Shown here in pieces: positions 1-6,840 of a stretch of 8,599 nt of DNA. The stretch is from JAVVRI01 sp036654795 (lineage in GTDB: Bacteria; Bacteroidota; Bacteroidia; Bacteroidales; Tannerellaceae). Within the stretch, counting starts at the first letter, position 1; every line of letters starts with the position of its first letter. The position numbers and the translations under genes are program-made. Location of the stretch: contig JAVVRI010000124.1 of NCBI GenBank assembly GCA_036654795.1, forward strand, positions 1 through 8,599, given 5' to 3'. The notes beneath the pieces are model-generated. The model was given only the letters and a program-made list of their open reading frames with translations. It was not told the origin of the DNA and made no database searches.

Positions 1-1
1 G

Positions 2-107
2 TCACGATGTTATATCTGTGAAAGGAGATTCGGATATTTCTATTTTAAGGTCACTTCAGGAAAACATGAGTGCTTTTAGAGACTCAACTAGTCCTGAAAG
101 AGCACCT
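2..107 (-). repeat. Structured ~105-bp repeat, copy 1 (3' UTR of small secreted-protein gene)
   Basis: This stretch is a direct repeat of 6833-6938 at a constant offset of 6831, with six mismatches over 105 bp (positions 9, 13, 17, 48, 64, 103) and a further change at 107. Read on the minus strand it folds into a long outer stem (102-107 with 48-54, then 92-98 with 55-61) enclosing two small hairpins, one with stem AAAGCA/TGTTTT. A separate hairpin lies further 3' (31-37 with 12-18). Most differences from copy 2 keep the pairing, which argues for an RNA transcribed from the minus strand. It begins at the last base of the stop codon of the 52-residue gene. It lacks a T tract, so it is not a simple intrinsic terminator. 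The far side runs to the window edge. Function is unknown. Confidence 0.85.
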
Positions 108-264
108 ATTTTATGCGAATTTCCTTTCGGAAATTGGCATACTCATCCTGCAACTCTTTCCGAAAGTCATCAAATTCAGAACTTTCGACAGAATTGTTGT
201 TCTGCGCCAACAACTCTACCGGAAAGCAAACTAACAGTAACAAACTAAGCAAGGCATTCTTCAT
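106..264 (-). CDS. Small secreted protein, 52 aa, possibly truncated at the repeat boundary
   Basis: The ORF has 52 codons with ATG at 264-262 and TAG at 108-106. Residues 1-20 form a clear signal peptide (basic start, a run of leucines, then LLA before Q21), so the product should be exported to the periplasm or surface. The mature part is about 32 residues, strongly charged and likely helical, with two similar short units, DDFRKEL and YANFRKEI. It starts 12 bp after the stop of the upstream lipoprotein gene, so it is probably the last gene of that operon. The final G of its stop codon is the first base aligned with the repeat, which suggests that a longer gene may have been cut off there. 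A 7-bp stem with a GAAA loop (118-135 on the minus strand) lies near its 3' end. I do not recognise a family with certainty. Confidence 0.6.
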   Translation of the reverse strand: MKNALLSLLLLVCFPVELLAQNNNSVESSEFDDFRKELQDEYANFRKEIRIK

Positions 265-276
265 ACACCTTTATTT

Positions 277-1010
277 TTATTCTGTTACAGGTCTTATAGT
301 ACGTCCCACCTCCCTAAACCAATGGTTCACGCAATAAACGCCTTGTGTGTTAGACATCTCTATTCCGCAAATGGCAAATCCATATTCAGGATCAACTGTA
401 CTTGAGAGATAAGCTCCATATTCCCCCACGCCTGTTACTTCTTGCCCTCTTCTTGTTCCTGCTGCGGGCAAAAAAATAGAGTTGCCATTTTTTTTACTGG
501 TCAGCCTCATACTGGCTACACCATTGACGACAGTCCACTCCTGCAAGCTATTTTCGTGACTAAATAGCCTTTTCAGTTCATTGTTGGTTGGCATTCTCCA
601 CTTTCCTCCCAACTTCGTTGCGATATCGTAATCAGCATTTCCGCTAATTTCCTTCGGGCTGGGATAAGCCAATGCATCTGTCGATAGATTCTTCCCTGTT
701 GTGTCGCCCACCCGAAGAGGTCCCATTCCTTAGATTCGTCACTGTAGTAACGACTGGAGGCAATGTATTCAGGGGTAGGTGCTATTATAAAAGTACCGTC
801 AGCTTTGGCTACCAGATTACCTTTTGCCCAATAGAGCGGCTTTCCATTCTCTGCGGGGAATCCCATATCTACAGTACCTGCACGAGGGTCAACCATTTCT
901 ACAGCTGCCTCCAAAAGTCCCTTTCCTTGATTGGTTTTGTTGCCACAAGATACAATCAACGTAAAAACAGTCAACACTGACACAAGTTTAATAAAATAGT
1001 TCTGTTTCAT
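277..1010 (-). pseudogene. DUF1566-like lipoprotein, broken by a -1 frameshift
   Basis: Two overlapping minus-strand frames join into one protein of about 244 residues. The first frame (from ATG at 1010) has a lipoprotein signal with lipobox IVSC (Cys22) and runs through LYWAKGNLV to WDLFGW. The true continuation, GDTTGKNLS, lies in another frame, which carries GGKWRMPTNNELKRLF, FLPAAGTRRG and YLSSTV and ends at TAA (279-277). That string of motifs (WRMPT, then FLPAAG, then a SST-type block) is typical of DUF1566 or Fibrobacter-paralogous-domain surface lipoproteins of Bacteroidota. The break lies at the G run at about 707-713: one more G after TGG would restore WDLFGWGD. It starts 8 bp after the L,D-transpeptidase stop and 12 bp before the 52-residue gene. 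It could be a true pseudogene, a phase-variable run or a sequencing error. Confidence 0.8.
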
Positions 1011-1018
1011 CTTTTTCT

Positions 1019-1573
1019 TTATTTTGAATTACAATTTCTTTTTTCGTCCTCTGCCCCCGGAGTAATAACTACCGTGAGTGGTGGATAAATAAGAGCGACC
1101 AGCCGGTTCAGTTCTTCATTATTCATGCGAATACATCCTTCCGAGGCGCGCGTGCCAATGCTCTCGGGAAAGTGCGTGCCATGTATGCCGATGCCTTTAT
1201 GCCCAGGCACTTCCAGGCGAATGAAGTAATCGCCATAAGCCCCTTTTACCTTCCCCTTACCATCATCGAAATCATGCTCCCAATCGGAAGCGTGCTGTAT
1301 GTCGACCACCTGAAACACCCCTTCGGGAGTACACATATCACCAATTTTCTGTTTATTGCCCGCATTCATTCCCACCGCTACCGGAGCGCTGAAAAGCTCA
1401 TTACCTTTATAATCAATCAGCCTTAGCCTCATCTCCTGTTTAGAGATAAGAATAAGCCTGGCATTTCGCACTTTATCCAACTCTGTCCGATGGAGGTATG
1501 CCAAATACCCGTTTGTTCCTGCCGCACCTGCAATCAGTATGGCAATTATTACCCAATAATACGTGCGCTTCAT
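1019..1573 (-). CDS. L,D-transpeptidase, YkuD domain, membrane-anchored
   Basis: The protein has 184 residues. Residues 5-25 form one N-terminal membrane segment that anchors the enzyme with its catalytic part in the periplasm. A YkuD fold follows from about residue 39 (LILISKQEMRLRLID) to 171. The catalytic signature is complete: HGT at 131-133 and SEGCIRM at 144-150, with Cys147 as the nucleophile and Arg149 conserved. YkuD enzymes form 3-3 peptidoglycan cross-links or attach proteins or other groups to peptidoglycan stem peptides; which of these applies here cannot be told from sequence. The ATG (1573-1571) overlaps the TGA of the upstream SH3-protein gene in an ATGA arrangement, which implies translational coupling. 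It is shorter than multi-domain L,D-transpeptidases and has no separate peptidoglycan-binding domain. Confidence 0.93.
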   Translation of the reverse strand: MKRTYYWVIIAILIAGAAGTNGYLAYLHRTELDKVRNARLILISKQEMRLRLIDYKGNELFSAPVAVGMNAGNKQKIGDMCTPEGVFQVVDIQHASDWEHDFDDGKGKVKGAYGDYFIRLEVPGHKGIGIHGTHFPESIGTRASEGCIRMNNEELNRLVALIYPPLTVVITPGAEDEKRNCNSK

Positions 1574-3297
1574 TGAATCTCAACTTTGGCTTGGGTGCCA
1601 TCATCAAAAACAATATTCACCCCACCACGGGTAGGGAGAATGTTTTGAATATATCCTTCCATTGGTCCCCAAACACTGAAACGAAAAATTGGTTTTTCGG
1701 TCTCGTCTTCAAATGAATAACAAGCTATGATACGCTGTCCTCCTTCTTGTGCGTTTTTAAGGATAAATACAAAATCTGTAAACTTGCTATTTCTATCATA
1801 AATGCGGGGATAAAACACCGTATTGGGTTTCTGGCCTTTCATTCGCGTATAAATCTGCCAACCATTCGTACCACTCTGCAACGTGTTATTTTTATAATAA
1901 TCGAGTATAGCCATTCTACACTTGGACGATTCAATGCACTCTTTGGCATCATTATCGCCCCATACCCCATTGAGTAGATTGAAGTCCGAGGCATCGAGCA
2001 AATAAGCCGACGATATAAACCCTTCCTGTCCGTTCGCCTTTACTTCTGCCCATTCGCCATACTTGCCATAAGTAATCACTTCCGAACCATAAGATACTCT
2101 ATCCACAATATTATATTCTACTCCACCCAATTGCGAAGAACGAAGAAAAACACTATTGGCTACTACGTACGTACGAGGTGCATCCCGGTCTTTTGCATAG
2201 GGGACATACCACAGGAAGTATACCAACACTCCTCCAATGATTAACAAAACCCCAATTAGGATGGAAATCAACATTTTGTTGTTGTCCTTTGATGGGGTAA
2301 CAACCAAGACTTCCTCTACCTGCTGTGACGACTGAGATGGTTGGGGTGACTGAGATATAATGACGGGAACTTCTTTCGCCTTTGTCTCTCCTTCTATTTT
2401 AATGGGTGATTGCGCCTGTTCTTCCTTCTGTGCGCCTGGTTGATAAGCTTTATATCTATCTTCGTTATTGATAGGAGTTACAACCTCCGGCATTGCAACA
2501 CCGGTAATTCTATCCAACAAAATCTTTTCGGCAGCTTTCACCAGTTGAGGATGATAATCGCCCTTATGTTGCAAAAGGATTTTCAGCTCTTCGTCTGTTT
2601 TCGCTTTTGCTTTGTCAATATATTCATCGGTAGGTAATTGTGGTTCCGAATACACTACATTGACCACAGTATTGGCTTGTGGAAGAAAGACTTTCACCGG
2701 AGAACCGTCACTCATTTTATACCAACCACGGATAAATTGAATCCAGGCGATAAAACGAAAAAACCCTCCAATGATCGGAACAAGACCCCAGATAGACCAT
2801 ACCGCATACGACTTCAATGTACCTGCTCCACTACGTGCCACTGCATTGAAAACGGGACTATACATCAGGCTTCTAAAGGCTGAAACCATCATTGAGTAAG
2901 AGCAAATTCCCAGAATCAAAGAGATCAAAACAGTAATACCGAATAACGGTATCATTCCAACAACAGAAGCTGCAAAATTCAGCCAAAGGGCGCTTCCTAC
3001 TTTATTCAAAGAAAGCTCTGTCTGCAAATCTTCCTGTACGCTACCGAAACTCTTGATACTACTGATAAGCCATACATATGCGCCAAACAGCATCATTTGC
3101 ACAATAATATCTTCCGGCCCGGTAGAGCCGAAAAATACTTTCATCAAATCGTCCAATCCGTTAGCGCGAGATAAATCGCTGAATCTCTGGCAAGATTGGT
3201 ATATATCCAAACCGGCTTCCACCACCAGCAGCAAGCAATAAAAAATGATTGCATGAATTATACTGCCGGTTCTTTCTTTCCAAACTTCTTGTGTCAT
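1570..3297 (-). CDS. Multi-span membrane protein with C-terminal SH3-like domain
   Basis: The protein has 575 residues. The N-terminal part holds several hydrophobic spans (about 13-30, 66-84, 103-135 and 163-186), as in small DUF-type integral membrane domains. Residues 233-263 carry a helical motif (TDEELKILLQ, then QLVKAAEKILLDR) that I recall from other Bacteroidota membrane proteins. A low-complexity linker follows at about 285-340, rich in Q, S, P and E, then a further span at 342-362. The SH3-like region is at about 376-436 (NSVFLRSSQ, then GEWAEVKANGQEGFISSAYL), followed by a C-terminal domain of about 140 residues that I do not recognise. Bacterial SH3 domains often bind peptidoglycan, and the overlapping L,D-transpeptidase gene fits that. 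This is probably the first gene of the operon running down to 106. No consensus Bacteroides promoter was found upstream. Confidence 0.85.
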   Translation of the reverse strand: MTQEVWKERTGSIIHAIIFYCLLLVVEAGLDIYQSCQRFSDLSRANGLDDLMKVFFGSTGPEDIIVQMMLFGAYVWLISSIKSFGSVQEDLQTELSLNKVGSALWLNFAASVVGMIPLFGITVLISLILGICSYSMMVSAFRSLMYSPVFNAVARSGAGTLKSYAVWSIWGLVPIIGGFFRFIAWIQFIRGWYKMSDGSPVKVFLPQANTVVNVVYSEPQLPTDEYIDKAKAKTDEELKILLQHKGDYHPQLVKAAEKILLDRITGVAMPEVVTPINNEDRYKAYQPGAQKEEQAQSPIKIEGETKAKEVPVIISQSPQPSQSSQQVEEVLVVTPSKDNNKMLISILIGVLLIIGGVLVYFLWYVPYAKDRDAPRTYVVANSVFLRSSQLGGVEYNIVDRVSYGSEVITYGKYGEWAEVKANGQEGFISSAYLLDASDFNLLNGVWGDNDAKECIESSKCRMAILDYYKNNTLQSGTNGWQIYTRMKGQKPNTVFYPRIYDRNSKFTDFVFILKNAQEGGQRIIACYSFEDETEKPIFRFSVWGPMEGYIQNILPTRGGVNIVFDDGTQAKVEIQ

Positions 3298-3471
3298 AAT
3301 ACTTAATTTTAATCAACTATTTACTTATCGAATACTACAATTAATATTGATTCAAATAAACCAGATGCTTTTTCCGGGAAATATTATTCAACTTATTTCC
3401 CATGTAGATACAATTTACTTTTTCGAGTATGCACAAACCATGAACACAATGAAATAAGGAAAGTGAATATC

Positions 3472-3495
3472 AAAAAAGGAATTTGCACAGCTCCT
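3472..3495 (-). terminator. Weak possible terminator after the YD-like lipoprotein gene
   Basis: On the minus strand, AGGAG (3495-3491) can pair with TTCCT (3481-3477) across a nine-base loop, followed directly by five more T. The stem is only five base pairs with one G-T pair, so this is a weak call. It sits about 20 bp past the stop of the gene ending at 3514, within the 216-bp gap before the SH3-protein gene. Confidence 0.3.
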
Positions 3496-3513
3496 AATTT
3501 TATTTTTTAGATT

Positions 3514-4593
3514 CTACCTGTTATCATCATAATATATAATATTCCGAGTGAATACTACTTGTCCCAAGCTTTCACCCTTTTCATTTTGTACCCTTTCAAT
3601 AGAATAAGCTCCCCGATAATAATTATTCAACACAGAATGCAGATAAACTATTCCTCCGGTTACAGTCTTCGACGTCCAATTCCCTTGTTCATCATATACA
3701 TAAGTAAATGTACATATGAAATCATTGGGTCTGTTATCAGGATATACAATATCCTGATAACGCCATTCAACTATATCTCCATTATCATTGTATTTATAAT
3801 GGTTCTCCACGCGTATCGAGTCCATCTCATAAGCCTCATTATTGTGAGGAATATTCATTTCTTTTGTTCCTATCATCCTGTCTTCTTCATCGTAGACAGG
3901 CACAATATGTCTTTCACCGATAGTCAGCCTACAAGGAATGCGTAAATTTGGAATATAGATATCCGATACACGACCACTTCCATCAGCAGTCACTTGAAAC
4001 AGTTTTGTGGATTTATTGGGACTTTCATCTGCAAGAGACATCGTACGACAGATGCCATTTTCATCATAATTATATTGTTTTACATAGGCTATTTTTTCTT
4101 TATTAATCTGTTTATAGACTCTCTTTTCTATCTTTCCAGAGGGAGTGTATGCAGTAATTTTATCACCCACCCATTCGGCAAAATGATGATTTTTACCATT
4201 GTACAGAAAACTATTGGCAACCCCGACCGATTGCAAGCGTGAAGAATCGTTGTAATGAAACAACGTTTGTTGCCCTTCTTTAGTCCCCCCAACACCAGAT
4301 GATATAAAATTAACTTCCTGCAACCTACCATCTTCATAAAAATCCAATGAAAACTGATGAAAGGTTTTGTCAGTCACAGTCTTTACTTTACCTTTTAATC
4401 CCCACCTTACCCAATCATTCGGATAATTTACAAAGTCTGGAATGTCATTAGCACTCATCAAATAATCTTCTATTGTACTAAAATACAACATTACAGGTGT
4501 ATATACCCGTTTCTTTTCTAATATAGTATTTTCCTTGCATGAGCTACCAAACAATAAAAATACGATTCCCAGCAGTACATTTTGTGTCTTCAT
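3514..4593 (-). CDS. YD/RHS-like repeat lipoprotein
   Basis: The protein has 359 residues, with an N-terminal hydrophobic segment and a relaxed lipobox FGSSC (Cys19), so it is probably lipid-anchored in the envelope. From residue about 63 it holds W-GLKGKVKTV followed by a series of degenerate YD-type units: FYEDGRLQEV (85-94), YNYDENGICRTM (174-185), YKYNDNGDIVEW (266-277) and YVYDEQGNWTSK (298-309). Such units form beta-hairpin repeats in RHS-like proteins. There is no toxin domain or C-terminal variable tip, so it is not a full RHS toxin. It shares the GL-G-VKTV opening and the YD units with the gene upstream (4691-5731), which makes the two likely paralogues in one transcription unit, 97 bp apart. 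The exact function is unknown. Confidence 0.8.
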   Translation of the reverse strand: MKTQNVLLGIVFLLFGSSCKENTILEKKRVYTPVMLYFSTIEDYLMSANDIPDFVNYPNDWVRWGLKGKVKTVTDKTFHQFSLDFYEDGRLQEVNFISSGVGGTKEGQQTLFHYNDSSRLQSVGVANSFLYNGKNHHFAEWVGDKITAYTPSGKIEKRVYKQINKEKIAYVKQYNYDENGICRTMSLADESPNKSTKLFQVTADGSGRVSDIYIPNLRIPCRLTIGERHIVPVYDEEDRMIGTKEMNIPHNNEAYEMDSIRVENHYKYNDNGDIVEWRYQDIVYPDNRPNDFICTFTYVYDEQGNWTSKTVTGGIVYLHSVLNNYYRGAYSIERVQNEKGESLGQVVFTRNIIYYDDNR

Positions 4594-4668
4594 AAACTTT
4601 TTGTTTTTATATTAAGTCAATGTCTATTACCACAACATCAGTTACACAAAGGTCTTTTTTTATCCAAA

Positions 4669-4684
4669 TAAGAGGCTACTCTTA
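4669..4684 (-). other. Short perfect hairpin between the two YD-like genes
   Basis: TAAGAG and CTCTTA form a perfect six-base stem around a four-base loop, 7 bp past the stop of the upstream gene. The minus strand continues with TTTGG rather than a T run, so it is at best a weak terminator or an RNA-stabilising stem between the two genes. Confidence 0.35.
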
Positions 4685-4690
4685 AATTAG

Positions 4691-5731
4691 TTAATAAAGC
4701 ATTGCCTTTATATAACGGAATGCTTGATTAGGAAAGAAGCGGAGCCCTACTTGTACTTTCATTTTAGCAGGCTGTCCGTCAACAAAACCGGGATTCCATT
4801 TCGGCATCATATTCACAAGCCGAAGTGCTTCCTGATCCATACTTACCGAAACTCTTCCTTTCCATTTTGCATCTTCTATTGTTCCTTCCTCAGTAACAGT
4901 AAACTCAACTATAACCTCTCCATATCCGGCAGTTGCTATAGCTGGCTTTCGGGGATTGGCATTGTCAGTAAAGAACTTCACCATAGCTGATTCGCCACCT
5001 GGAAAACGAGGGGCTTTATTTTGCTGCTGCTGTGCGGGTTGGGCAGATGAAGAACTGTTTGCAGCAGGATAATAGATGATGGTACGGGTTTCATAGACAG
5101 TCTTTGTTTCAGTCGTTACCTTATTGTCACCTTCTTCAATATGCTCTGTACTTTTGAAAGTTTTCGTTACTTTACGCTTAGTCCAATTTCCATACTTATC
5201 AACTGTAACATATTCATAAATATCGGTATAGAGATAATCCCCATATTCATCATACTCATGCCATATCATTTTTCTGGGTAACTTTTCTGAATCCTTGTAT
5301 TCAAAAGCTTTGGTAGCCTTTGCTGGCCATGATAGAAATTGAAACAAAATTACCCTCCCTTGGCTGTCAAATGTATATTGGTTAGGTATTTCCGGATCTT
5401 GACTATCAGTTTCAACACGTTGGTTATCACTAAAGGTTATTATATATGGGCCATATCCATCCACCATATATTGAGATTGGTTTGTATATGAATAAGTACA
5501 TTCATTTCCACCTTCTAATTTTCGACTGATAATATTACCCAATTGATTAAATGACATAAATTCCCCATTACCACTAACAACAGTTTTCACATTGCCATTC
5601 AACCCTTGGGACTTCCATCCAGTCATCTGTGCAGGTTTCAATTTCACAGAGTTTTCTTGATTCTCTTGACCAATTAAACTAAAAGGCATCAAGCACAATA
5701 ACCATACTAAAAATAAAATTTGTTTTTTCAT
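4691..5731 (-). CDS. Secreted YD-like protein fused to a TonB C-terminal domain
   Basis: The protein has 346 residues. Residues 1-21 look like a cleavable signal peptide ending in LIG before Q22. Residues 37-222 form a YD-like region: W-KSQGLNGNVKTV (39-51), YTFDSQGRVILF (119-130) and VTVDKYGNWTKRK (175-187). A short linker rich in S, Q and A (224-238) leads to a TonB C-terminal domain at about 240-333, with the usual PRFPGGESAMVKFF start, GEVIVEFTVTEEG and a W-PG-DG-PA-M-V end. TonB C-terminal domains normally transmit energy from ExbB-ExbD to outer-membrane receptors. Here there is no clear retained membrane anchor, no proline-rich spanning arm and no exbBD gene in view. A role as a classic energy transducer is therefore doubtful, and the domain may act as a periplasmic protein- or peptidoglycan-binding module. 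Confidence 0.87.
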   Translation of the reverse strand: MKKQILFLVWLLCLMPFSLIGQENQENSVKLKPAQMTGWKSQGLNGNVKTVVSGNGEFMSFNQLGNIISRKLEGGNECTYSYTNQSQYMVDGYGPYIITFSDNQRVETDSQDPEIPNQYTFDSQGRVILFQFLSWPAKATKAFEYKDSEKLPRKMIWHEYDEYGDYLYTDIYEYVTVDKYGNWTKRKVTKTFKSTEHIEEGDNKVTTETKTVYETRTIIYYPAANSSSSAQPAQQQQNKAPRFPGGESAMVKFFTDNANPRKPAIATAGYGEVIVEFTVTEEGTIEDAKWKGRVSVSMDQEALRLVNMMPKWNPGFVDGQPAKMKVQVGLRFFPNQAFRYIKAMLY

Positions 5732-5829
5732 AATGCATTCTTATTATATTAGTTTTATAACCTCACACTCGTATACTATTTTCCTCATGTTCATCATAGT
5801 ATCGTTTTAATTTGTTCGTTTTTTTAGTT

Positions 5830-5917
5830 AAGTGGTATAAAACTGTCCATCCTCGCATTCTAAATTGAAAAGCTACCAGATTTCACTAAAAGGGAAAAGC
5901 CAGTATCTATACCACTT
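5830..5917. repeat. Palindromic element A (88 bp)
   Basis: The ends are a perfect ten-base inverted repeat, AAGTGGTATA (5830-5839) and TATACCACTT (5908-5917), extended inward by ACTG/CAGT with a bulge. The interior contains CTCGCATT (5852-5859), then ACCAGATTTCACTA (5875-5888), which is repeated with small changes in element C and inverted in element B. It lies about 100-185 bp upstream of the start of the gene at 5731, so it may be part of that gene's leader or a separate mobile palindrome. Confidence 0.6.
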
Positions 5918-6035
5918 TTACTATAATTATTCCTCTTTCCTCTGGCGAAATCAGCCAATCTATATAACTATTGAACTAATCTTCAAAAATGTGACAGCAA
6001 TCCTGCTTTTTTTTATTGCTAAAAACGATAAATAG

Positions 6036-6120
6036 AAAAAAGGCGTGACGCTACTTTTTTCTTATTTGATAGTGAGGCTCTGGTAAACCCGAATACGAAT
6101 AAGTAAAAGCAGTTCACGCC
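6036..6120 (-). terminator. Palindromic element B, likely rho-independent terminator on the minus strand
   Basis: Element B (6042-6120) has ends GGCGTGA and TCACGCC. Its arms continue with CTACTTTT-CTTATT opposite AATAAG-AAAAGCAG, giving a stem of about 20 pairs with small internal loops around a ~30-base loop. On the minus strand the closing TCACGCC is followed at once by six T (6041-6036), the form of an intrinsic terminator. On the plus strand no T run follows. It would stop transcription leaking from the DUF3810 side before the gene at 5731. Its loop (6068-6087) is an inverted copy of the core shared with elements A and C. Confidence 0.55.
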
Positions 6121-6135
6121 CTATGGTTATACAAG

Positions 6136-6222
6136 GATGTAAACGTATACTATACTTATTATTCTCGCATTTTGAAGAAAATTTACCAGACTTTCACTAT
6201 CGCAAAATAATAATTATACATC
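6136..6222. repeat. Palindromic element C (about 87 bp)
   Basis: The ends GATGTA (6136-6141) and TACATC (6217-6222), then TTATTATT opposite AATAATAA, form a weaker, AT-rich imperfect palindrome. The interior holds CTCGCATT (6164-6171) and TTTACCAGACTTTCACTATC (6182-6201). The latter is a near match in direct orientation to element A. It is also an inverted match (17 of 20 bases) to 6068-6087 in element B, so B and C could pair with each other. Confidence 0.45.
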
Positions 6223-6530
6223 AAATCAGAAGTTCTTTATTAACAAGAAAGAGCTTCAATGCCACAAAAATAATAAATAATATTAATAAACATCTAAAAA
6301 GCGAAGTAAATTTAGGGTAATCGCACAAAAATAAGATTCCAAACTGAGAAGAAATAAAAACCATTTAGCGTAAATCCATTAAAACAGAAGCTAAATACCA
6401 CCGAGAAAAAGAAACTGCAAAGAGATGAAAAAAGACTATTTTGTCAATAAAAGCAACCATCCCTGCGACATCTTATCATAATCCTTATAATTAACTGATA
6501 CAAGCAAATTAAAATCCTATATTTTTTCAT

Positions 6531-6557
6531 CGGTGAGGAACGCCTCGTTTCTCACCG
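6531..6557 (+). other. Strong 12-bp hairpin with three-base loop
   Basis: CGGTGAGGAACG (6531-6542) and CGTTTCTCACCG (6546-6557) form a twelve-pair stem around CCT. One pair is G-T on the plus strand and would be an A-C mismatch on the minus strand, so an RNA would fold best from the plus strand. No T run follows in either direction, so it is not a standard terminator. The related strings GAGGTGTTTCTC and CGAGGAACGAG lie just to the right (6563-6587) and offer alternative pairing. Confidence 0.5.
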
Positions 6558-6574
6558 GAGATCGAGGTGTTTCT

Positions 6575-6840
6575 CTACGAGGAACGAGCCGATTTTAGCG
6601 GGGTATGTACCCAGTTGGTTTTCTCCCAGTCGTATTCATCTTCATTGGCAGAGAGGCAATAAAGGTCTCAAGTTTCGGAAGTATTTTTTATGCAGTTTGA
6701 GCGAGCTCCCTCATAGCCTTCAACCTCCGGTTGTCAAGCAGAATTTGCGAGAGTAGCTGCTCTTGATCCAGACAGAAGAGTTCGGCGGATTTTAGAATTA
6801 ATATTTCACGTTTCACAGTAACATACAGTCCATCACGATA
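6575..6840 (-). pseudogene. Decayed coding remnant of unknown family
   Basis: On the minus strand a 50-codon open stretch (6840-6688, no ATG near its start) reads like protein: REILILKSAELFCLD, then QLLSQILLDNRRLK and RELAQTA before TAA. In another frame, 6667-6575 reads DLYCLSANEDEYDWEKTNW followed by VHTPLKSARSS before TAG. Both have balanced, protein-like composition, unlike the random frames nearby. The remnant has no start codon, crosses a stop and changes frame. I do not recognise the family; a fragment of a mobile-element or accessory gene is one possibility. Confidence 0.3.

Noticed and set aside
18..248. Plus-strand 76-codon ORF starting in repeat copy 1
   Set aside because: It runs across the structured repeat and antisense to the 52-residue gene. 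Differences between the repeat copies show no codon pattern, and the equivalent frame in copy 2 is not preserved as a gene.
3298..3513. Bacteroides-type promoter (TAnnTTTG with upstream TTTG) before the SH3-protein gene
   Set aside because: Only matches with one or more mismatches and wrong spacing of the two boxes were found, so no promoter is called.
3514..5731. RHS polymorphic toxin system
   Set aside because: The YD-like units are few and degenerate, there is no RHS core or variable toxin tip, and no immunity gene follows.
5830..6222. CRISPR array or integron attC cassette array
   Set aside because: There are only three elements, with unequal spacing, no constant repeat of CRISPR length and no cas or integrase gene. 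attC sites keep their ends and vary in the middle, the opposite of what is seen here.
6123..6320. Plus-strand 65-codon ORF in the AT-rich gap
   Set aside because: Its composition follows the AT-rich DNA (many I, N, K), it runs through palindromic element C, and it has no recognisable domain or signal peptide.
6444..6530. Minus-strand 28-codon ORF starting MKKYRILICLYQLII
   Set aside because: It resembles the start of a signal peptide, but stops after 28 codons with no mature part and no supporting neighbour; chance is likely in such AT-rich DNA.
6531..6557. Intrinsic terminator for the metH-DUF3810 transcript
   Set aside because: The stem is strong, but on the minus strand it is followed by GATGAAAAAA rather than a T run.
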